Source: Myxococcales bacterium
Lineage (GTDB): Bacteria > Desulfobacterota_B > Binatia > UBA1149 > SPBQ01
NCBI GenBank assembly: GCA_004525875.1
Contig: SPBQ01000160.1
Location: forward strand, 1 to 5,881
Direction of reading: 5' to 3'
Length of the DNA stretch: 5,881 nucleotides
Each line of letters starts with the position of its first letter. The stretch's first letter is position 1. Position numbers and translations under genes: made by a program. Below the pieces are notes generated by a model that was not told where the DNA came from, searched no databases, and worked only from the letters and a program-made list of their open reading frames with translations. Shown one piece after another: positions 1 through 5,881 of the stretch.

Positions 1-2026
1 CGCCTTCTTCTACTGCCTTGCGGCTCAAGCCCAGACCAGTGCAGTCGCCGCCGGCGTGTCCCTCCGGCACGACGCCCGCCAGCGCCTCGGCGAGCTCGGT
101 CTGTGCCTCGACCGTTCCCGCCACGATCACCGTGTCGGCGCGCACCTCGATCGGCGGCCCGCCGCGCCGGCTGATCGTCACGCCTGCCCCGGTGATGCGC
201 TCAACGGCGACCGCGGTGTTGACGACGACGCCGAGCCCGGCGAGTCGGTTCATGTGCTCGCCGCGCCGCTTGAGCCCGACTTCGGGAGCGATCTCGCCGC
301 CGGCGTCGACGACCGATACGCTGCGCCCGTGCTCGGCGAGGAACTCTGCGAGCTCGATGGCGGCCAGATCCGCGCCGATCACGGCTACCCGGCGCCCGAA
401 CGGGAGCCAGCGCCGGGCGAGCCTACGAAGCCGCGCCGGATCGACGAGCGTGCCCGTTTTGCCGGCCGTCAGGCGCGTCGCGAGCCATTGCCAGGCCGGC
501 CGGCCGCGCCGAAGGGCGCTCGCGTCCCCGTCCACCATCGCGCGCAGCTCGCGCCCCGTGATCACGTGGCGCAGATGGGAGCCGGGGATCTCGGGCACCA
601 CGAGGCGGCCGCCGGTGGCGACGACGACGGCGTCGGGATTCTTGTGGGCGACGCTGTCGCGGCTCATCTCCATGCCCGTGTGAACGTCGACGCCGAGGCG
701 ATCGAGCTCGCTCGTCAAGTAGGTCAGCACCGGCTCGTTGTCCGGGTGCACGGTGGCGGCGGCCACCAGTGCGCCTCCGAGGTGGCGGCTGCGCTCGTAG
801 AGCGACACCCGGTGGCCGCGCTCGGCGGCCACACGAGCGGCTTCCATGCCGGCGGGACCGCCACCGACCACGAGCACATGGCGCGGGGTCGACGTGCGTG
901 CGGCGAGCAGCGTGCCCTCGCGGCCGGTGAACGGATTGACGGCGCAGCGCATGCGCATCGTCTCCATGGAGTCGATGCAGCTCTCGCACGAGATGCAGCG
1001 GCGGATCTCGGTCGTGCGCCCCGTGCGAGCCTTGTTGGCAAACTCGGGGTCGGCGAGCAGCGGACGACCCATCACGATGAGGTCGGCGTGCCCGTCGCGC
1101 AAGATCGACTCGGCGAGCGCCGGATCATGGATGCGGCCGACGGTCATCACGGGCACGTCGACGACGTGCTTGACGGCGGCGGCAGCGGACACGTTGTGGG
1201 CGTCACCGTAGCTCGATCCGGTGACCATCTGCGTGGTGAGCCGGTCGATCACGCCACCGCTCACGTGGAACGCATCGACGCCGGCCTCCACCAGCCAGGG
1301 TGCGATGAGTTGCGTGTCCTCGATGCCACGCCCGCCCGCGACGCGCTCGTAGCCGGAGACGCGCAGCGTGAGCGGGAAATCCGCACCGACCTCATGTTTG
1401 ATCGCCTCCACGACCTCGACGATCAGCCGCACGCGCCCCTCGGGACGGTCGCCGCAGTAGTCATCGGTACGACGGTTGCGCCAGGGTGTCAGGAACGAGC
1501 CGAGTAGCATGTAGCCGTGTGCAGCGTGTAGCTCGATACCGTCGTAGCCGGCCTCACGCACGCGCCGGGCGGCGGCGCGATAGCGATCGAGGATCGCGGG
1601 GATCTCCTCCACCGCGAGCTCGCGACAGGGCGTACCGAACAGGTAAGAGCCGATGACGGAAGGGCCGAGGTTTTGTTCGCCGTTCATGAAAGGCGCCAGC
1701 CCGTCGGGGCCTGGGTGCACGAGCTGCGGCTGGACGCGCGCTCCGTGGGCGTGGATGGCGCTGGGGAGTGCACGGTGCGCGTCGATCACGTCGTCGGTGC
1801 CGAAGTGGATCGAGTTGGGGACCTCGCGATGACGCTCGTCGATCGTCCCGGCGCCAAGCGTGATGAGACCGACGCCACCACGGGCGCGAGCTTCGTAGTA
1901 GGCGATGTACTGAGGAGACGGCAGCCCCTCGGCATCGGCGTAGCACGTCTCCATCGGTGACATCACGAGCCGGTTGCGCAGCTCCATGGAGCCGACGCGC
2001 ACCGGCGTGAATAGTAAGGTGGGCAC
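1..2026 (-). CDS. FadH/TMADH-type NADH:flavin oxidoreductase (old yellow enzyme fused to FAD/NAD(P) domains), 3' end cut by window
   Basis: The frame is open for 675 codons from GTG 2026 to the left edge with no stop. Seen in the translation: an FMN-binding TIM barrel (about residues 1-335) with MSPM at 22-25, HAAHGY at 167-172 and the late-barrel phosphate-site stretch VGRIHD...VMGRPLL (297-324). A four-cysteine Fe-S motif follows at C344, C347, C350 and C361. Next come an FAD Rossmann motif GGGPAG (388-393) with E411, an ATGG at 470-473, a second dinucleotide fold near 547-575, and a GDC near 660-662 that closes the FAD site. Known for the family: these enzymes pass electrons from NAD(P)H through FAD and Fe-S to FMN and reduce activated C=C bonds (2,4-dienoyl-CoA reductase, BaiCD/BaiH) or oxidise amines (trimethylamine dehydrogenase). 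Family length is about 650-690 residues, so little is missing. Start choice: GTG 2026 gives an N terminus of PTLLFTP, which fits family starts, and has a Shine-Dalgarno-like site; GTG 2035 in the same frame is the alternative. It lies directly downstream of the CoA ligase, which suggests a CoA-thioester substrate. The exact substrate is unknown and several motifs deviate from FadH. Confidence 0.9.
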   Translation of the reverse strand, partial: MPTLLFTPVRVGSMELRNRLVMSPMETCYADAEGLPSPQYIAYYEARARGGVGLITLGAGTIDERHREVPNSIHFGTDDVIDAHRALPSAIHAHGARVQPQLVHPGPDGLAPFMNGEQNLGPSVIGSYLFGTPCRELAVEEIPAILDRYRAAARRVREAGYDGIELHAAHGYMLLGSFLTPWRNRRTDDYCGDRPEGRVRLIVEVVEAIKHEVGADFPLTLRVSGYERVAGGRGIEDTQLIAPWLVEAGVDAFHVSGGVIDRLTTQMVTGSSYGDAHNVSAAAAVKHVVDVPVMTVGRIHDPALAESILRDGHADLIVMGRPLLADPEFANKARTGRTTEIRRCISCESCIDSMETMRMRCAVNPFTGREGTLLAARTSTPRHVLVVGGGPAGMEAARVAAERGHRVSLYERSRHLGGALVAAATVHPDNEPVLTYLTSELDRLGVDVHTGMEMSRDSVAHKNPDAVVVATGGRLVVPEIPGSHLRHVITGRELRAMVDGDASALRRGRPAWQWLATRLTAGKTGTLVDPARLRRLARRWLPFGRRVAVIGADLAAIELAEFLAEHGRSVSVVDAGGEIAPEVGLKRRGEHMNRLAGLGVVVNTAVAVERITGAGVTISRRGGPPIEVRADTVIVAGTVEAQTELAEALAGVVPEGHAGGDCTGLGLSRKAVEEG

Positions 2027-2030
2027 GGAT

Positions 2031-2037
2031 ATCACCC
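2031..2037 (-). promoter_or_regulatory. Shine-Dalgarno-like site for the flavoprotein gene
   Basis: GGGTGAT on the minus strand matches the 3' half of the extended anti-SD complement (AGGAGGTGATC). Its GGGTG core ends six bases before GTG 2026, so it favours that start over GTG 2035, whose codon overlaps the site. It sits in the short gap after the ligase stop; no terminator-like hairpin is seen there, consistent with one transcript. Confidence 0.45.
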
Positions 2038-2053
2038 AGCACCGATGGCGCGG

Positions 2054-3694
2054 TCAGCGCTCGAGGACGAAGCCGGAGCTCTCGCGGTCCCAGGTTGTGG
2101 CGGTCACACCGCGCTCGCGAAGCTTGTACTTCTGGACGCGGCCCGTCGGCGTATGCGGCAGCTCTTCGAGGAACTCGATGTAGCGCGGCACGAAGAAGTA
2201 CGGCGCCGTGTCGTTGATGAAGCGCGCCAGCTCCTCGGCCGTCACCGGGTGACCGGGCTTGAGGACCACGGCGACCTTGAGCTCGGCCTCCGATTCGAGC
2301 TCGGCCGTCTTCACGCCGTGGGCCGCGACCTCGGCCACCGCCTCGTGTGCACTGACGGCGGCCTCGACGGCGAACGAGGAGACGTTGCGTCCCTTGTGAC
2401 GGATGAAGTCGGCCTTGCGGTCGACGAAGAAGTAGTCGCCGTCCTCATCGCGGCGGCCGAGATCTCCGGTGTGGTACCAGAGGTTGCTGAACGCACGCAG
2501 CGTGGCCTCGGGATTGTTGTAGTAGCCGTTGAACAGGACGTAGGGCTCGGTCGGACGCGCGCTGAACTCGCCGATCTCGCCGGGCCCGACCTCGCGGTCG
2601 TCGTCGTCGAGCAGCGCTACCTCCACGCCCGGTAGCGCGACGCCGAGACATCCGGGCTTCCACTCGGTACCGTCATCCACCCGATGTACGAGGCCGAGGA
2701 TCTCGCTCTGACCGTAGCCCTGGTCGATGGTATCGATGCCGAAGCGCCGCTTGATTGGTGCGATCAGCGCATCGGGGAGCGGGATCATCGAGGCGTGGCG
2801 CACCGGGTTGTCGGCGTCGTCGTCGCGCTCGGGCGCCTGCCACAGGTACATGTGCATGGCTCCGAGCGTGAACGTCTGAGTGGCGCCGTAGTGGCGGCAG
2901 CGTTCCCAGAACCCCTTGGCCGAGAACTCGGAATCGAGAGCAAACGGAAGCCCGCACACGAGGGCGCGGTGCACGGCAGTCACCCACGCGGCGGAGTTGT
3001 ACATCGGCAGGCAGGAGTACATCAGATCCGCGTCGCGTACGCCGGACGTGCGTGCGCCGGAAACCGCACCACGCACCCATGCGTTGTGGCTTTGCATGAC
3101 GCCCTTGCTGCGTCCGGTGGTCCCCGACGTCCAGAGCACGGCGGCGGTGTCGCCGTAGTGGATCGCGCCCTGGTCGGGCTCGGCCATGCCGTGCTCGAGG
3201 AGGGAGTCGAGCGGGTGAACGACGGCCGCCAGTGCGGCGCATGCCTCGGTGTTGCCGCGAACCACGACATGCTCGATTGGCAGCCCGTCGGCCACCTCGA
3301 CCACTCGCTCCACCAGATCGGCATCGACCATCAGGACGCGGGCGTGGCTGTCCTCGAGCGCCTCGCGAAGCCATCGCCCCTTGTAGTCGACGTTGGTCGG
3401 GATCCACACGGCGCCGAGCTTCATCGCACCGTAGGTGGCGAAGACAAACTCGCTGCACGGTCGCATGAGAAACGCTACCGGATCCCCGCGGCCGACGCCG
3501 AGAGCCGCCAGCCCGGCCGCATAGCCGCTGGCGAGCTCGTTGGCGCGGCCGTAGGTGAAGCTCCGATCTTGCTCGAGAACGTAGACGGCTCCGGGAATCG
3601 TCTCGGCCTGTCGTCTGAGGATGACTCCGAGGAGGCGGCTCGACGGATCGTCGAGATCGAGCTGATGCAGCGGCTGGTAGAGCTTGACGTCCAT
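2054..3694 (-). CDS. CaiC-like ATP-dependent acyl-CoA ligase (AMP-binding, ANL superfamily)
   Basis: This complete 546-residue protein runs from ATG 3694 to TGA at 2054. The adenylate-forming core motifs are in order: the P-loop motif WTSGTTGRSKG at 188-198, GYGQSE at 326-331, YHTGD at 407-411, and the hinge motif DRKADFIRHKGRNVS at 425-439. The C-terminal motif PTGRVQKYKLRE is at 516-527. Known for the family: ATP and a carboxylic acid form an acyl-adenylate, which CoA then attacks, giving an acyl-CoA, AMP and PPi in the cytoplasm. The stretch FSAKGFWERCRHYGAT (257-272) and the overall layout resemble crotonobetaine/carnitine-CoA ligase (CaiC) relatives rather than acetyl-CoA synthetase. The substrate acid cannot be inferred. 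Oddities: arginine (R519) stands where the C-terminal catalytic lysine is expected, and the usual P-x-F/Y-H motif reads PMYN (230-233). The start lies six bases after the fumarase stop without a strong ribosome-binding site, which suggests translational coupling. Confidence 0.93.
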   Translation of the reverse strand: MDVKLYQPLHQLDLDDPSSRLLGVILRRQAETIPGAVYVLEQDRSFTYGRANELASGYAAGLAALGVGRGDPVAFLMRPCSEFVFATYGAMKLGAVWIPTNVDYKGRWLREALEDSHARVLMVDADLVERVVEVADGLPIEHVVVRGNTEACAALAAVVHPLDSLLEHGMAEPDQGAIHYGDTAAVLWTSGTTGRSKGVMQSHNAWVRGAVSGARTSGVRDADLMYSCLPMYNSAAWVTAVHRALVCGLPFALDSEFSAKGFWERCRHYGATQTFTLGAMHMYLWQAPERDDDADNPVRHASMIPLPDALIAPIKRRFGIDTIDQGYGQSEILGLVHRVDDGTEWKPGCLGVALPGVEVALLDDDDREVGPGEIGEFSARPTEPYVLFNGYYNNPEATLRAFSNLWYHTGDLGRRDEDGDYFFVDRKADFIRHKGRNVSSFAVEAAVSAHEAVAEVAAHGVKTAELESEAELKVAVVLKPGHPVTAEELARFINDTAPYFFVPRYIEFLEELPHTPTGRVQKYKLRERGVTATTWDRESSGFVLER

Positions 3695-3700
3695 GGGATT

Positions 3701-5341
<1,641 letters not shown>

Positions 5342-5347
5342 GGGAAT

Positions 5348-5355
5348 CTCCTCTC
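5348..5355 (-). promoter_or_regulatory. fumA: Strong ribosome-binding site of the fumarase gene
   Basis: GAGAGGAG on the minus strand, followed by six bases (ATTCCC) and then GTG 5341, is a near-ideal Shine-Dalgarno sequence and spacing. It decides the GTG start against the longer upstream reading frame. Confidence 0.85.
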
Positions 5356-5364
5356 GCTTCTCGT

Positions 5365-5395
5365 GTTCGCCGATCCGCTGCGATCGACGGCGAAC
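5365..5395 (-). repeat. 8-bp perfect inverted repeat in the fumarase mRNA leader
   Basis: The arms GTTCGCCG (5365-5372) and CGGCGAAC (5388-5395) are exact complements separated by 15 bases, which can pair partly again (ATC/GAT). On the minus-strand transcript this would form a GC-rich hairpin ending about ten bases before the Shine-Dalgarno sequence. With the candidate -10 at 5408-5403, transcription would start near 5397-5395, putting the stem at the very 5' end of the mRNA. A protein operator is the other reading. There is no U-run, so it is not an intrinsic terminator. Confidence 0.5.
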
Positions 5396-5402
5396 GAATC
5401 CA

Positions 5403-5408
5403 TTTATA
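5403..5408 (-). promoter_or_regulatory. Candidate -10 element for the fumarase operon
   Basis: TATAAA on the minus strand lies in an otherwise very GC-rich stretch, about 62 bases upstream of the GTG start. No convincing -35 is seen at 16-18 bases upstream (the bases there read GATGGC or similar), so this could be a promoter that depends on an activator or has an extended -10. Just upstream, 5410-5422 reads GGACG-TCG-CGTCC, a short inverted repeat in the spacer where a regulator might sit. The evidence is position and composition only. Confidence 0.35.
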
Positions 5409-5440
5409 TGGACGTCGCGTCCCGCGCCATCGGGCCGCGC

Positions 5441-5479
5441 GCGGGCGCGGTACGCGGGCGCGGTGCGCGCGCTCGGTGG
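5441..5479. repeat. GC-rich 13-bp tandem repeat, about three units
   Basis: GCGGGCGCGGTAC (5441-5453) is followed directly by GCGGGCGCGGTGC (5454-5466; 12 of 13 identical, counted by eye) and a weaker third unit GCGCGCTCGGTGG (5467-5479; 10 of 13 matching the second). A run of seven C follows at 5480-5486. The array lies about 35-75 bases upstream of the candidate fumarase -10 box. It may be iterated regulator sites or merely slippage in GC-rich DNA. Confidence 0.6.
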
Positions 5480-5736
5480 CCCCCCCTTTGCCGCTTGGTG
5501 ATGCCTGGCCAACGCCTCAAGCAGTCGTTCTTGCGGTCGTGCATGCGCATCGATCGAAACCAGAAGAATGTTCTGTCCGACGGCATGCGCTCGCTCGTAG
5601 GGTCGCGCAGACGCAGTCGAATCGCTCTACCAGGGTTCGATGAACGCGCTAGTTTCGAAAGTGAGCCCGACAATCGAACGACGTCAGCGTCAAGAATGCG
5701 ACGCCGCACGCGTCGCCGATCCGCACCGTCACCACA

Positions 5737-5881
5737 ATGTTCCCCGTATTCGCACTATGGCCTCTCGCGCTGATCGTCGCACTCTGTGGCGTGACCACGC
5801 ACGTCATCGAGGCCGATACCACCTCGACCACGGCCACGCGTCTTCTGGCGTTCATCGAGGCGCGCGTCACTGCCGGAGCCG
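5737..5881 (+). CDS. Possible secreted or membrane-anchored protein, N-terminal fragment
   Basis: The frame is open from ATG 5737 to the right edge for 48 codons. It begins MFPVFALWPLALIVALCG, a hydrophobic stretch that looks like a signal peptide or first membrane segment, although it lacks the usual basic residues before the core. A cysteine at 17 sits in ALCG, loosely reminiscent of a lipobox. A Thr/Ser-rich stretch (residues 20-34) and then a more helical, mixed-charge segment (35-45) follow. Most codons end in G or C (about 37 of 48, counted by eye), as expected for a gene here. Against it: no Shine-Dalgarno sequence precedes the ATG, and the fragment is too short to assign to a family. 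The frame upstream is closed by a TGA near 5662, with no better start between. The opposite-strand frame covering 5649-5870 looks less protein-like. The function is unknown. Confidence 0.35.
   Translation, partial: MFPVFALWPLALIVALCGVTTHVIEADTTSTTATRLLAFIEARVTAGA

Larger units (their letters stand above)
5342..5736. other. Divergent intergenic region
   Basis: About 395 bases lie between the fumarase start and the possible plus-strand gene. The left third holds the fumarase leader, inverted repeat, candidate -10 and tandem repeat listed separately. The remainder (about 5487-5736) has a more mixed base composition than the genes, and I recognise no protein in any frame; predicted peptides there are Arg/Ser-rich and unlike known families. 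It contains small palindromes: ATGCGCAT at 5543-5550, TTTCGAAA at 5653-5660, and CAGAA-GAATG-TTCTG at 5561-5575. GCATGCGC occurs twice (5541-5548 and 5583-5590), 42 bases apart. I cannot place a promoter for the plus strand with confidence. Confidence 0.6.

Noticed and set aside
56..1507. Plus-strand reading frame of 483 codons
   Set aside because: It lies wholly antisense to the flavoprotein gene, whose domains are all recognisable. Its His/Asp/Arg/Ala-rich composition is the expected shadow of a high-GC gene.
1554..2042. Minus-strand frame overlapping the start of the flavoprotein gene
   Set aside because: It is shifted by one frame from the FMN-barrel frame and gives an Arg/Pro-rich sequence, while the true frame gives family motifs without interruption. 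No frameshift is needed.
5342..5512. N-terminal extension of fumarase to the ATG at 5512
   Set aside because: The extra 57 residues are Arg/Ala-rich, have no family counterpart, would span the candidate promoter and tandem repeat, and ignore the strong ribosome-binding site at 5355-5348.
5600..5650. tRNA-like pieces (GGTAGAGC on the minus strand, GGGTTCGAT on the plus strand)
   Set aside because: These resemble a D-arm and a T-loop, but they are on opposite strands. No acceptor stem, anticodon stem or matching T-arm can be assembled on either strand.
5617..5677. TCGA tetramers at 5617, 5637, 5655 and 5674, spaced about 18-20 bases apart
   Set aside because: The flanking bases differ and TCGA is common in this GC-rich DNA, as the genes show. 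The spacing is more likely chance than a phased operator array.
5404..5709. Minus-strand reading frame of 101 codons upstream of fumarase
   Set aside because: It is an Arg/Ser/Pro-rich peptide with no domain or hydrophobic core and no evident ribosome-binding site, and it overlaps the probable fumarase regulatory region.

Overview
The window is high-GC bacterial DNA (roughly two thirds G+C by eye, with codons mostly ending in G or C). It holds a leftward operon of three metabolic genes and a short divergent intergenic region at the right end. The protein sequences do not settle the phylum. GTG starts, a class I fumarase, a CaiC-like CoA ligase and a fused old-yellow-enzyme flavoprotein would fit an actinobacterium or an uncultured high-GC proteobacterium-like lineage (Myxococcota, Binatota). 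This is inference only.

Layout, all on the minus strand and read right to left. A complete class I [4Fe-4S] fumarase (5341-3701) has a strong Shine-Dalgarno sequence and a GTG start. Six bases later comes a complete CaiC-like, ATP-dependent acyl-CoA ligase (3694-2054). About 27 bases further on is a long multidomain flavoprotein of the 2,4-dienoyl-CoA reductase / trimethylamine dehydrogenase type (FMN TIM barrel, Fe-S cluster, FAD and NAD(P)H domains). It starts at a GTG near 2026 and runs off the left edge after 675 codons, only about 10-30 residues short of the usual family length.

The right end (5342-5736) is mostly non-coding. Next to the fumarase start it holds a candidate -10 box, an 8-bp perfect inverted repeat that would lie at the very 5' end of the fumarase mRNA, and a GC-rich 13-bp tandem repeat. 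At 5737 a possible plus-strand gene begins with a hydrophobic, signal-peptide-like N terminus and leaves the window after 48 codons.

The tight spacing implies co-transcription. The ligase would activate a carboxylic acid to its CoA thioester. The flavoprotein would reduce a C=C bond, possibly of that thioester. The fumarase is a citric acid cycle enzyme that could process C4 products. The substrate cannot be read from the sequence. I see no defence system, mobile element, CRISPR array or RNA gene. Most of the window is ordinary metabolism; the points of interest are altered catalytic motifs in the ligase and flavoprotein, and the architecture of the fumarase leader.
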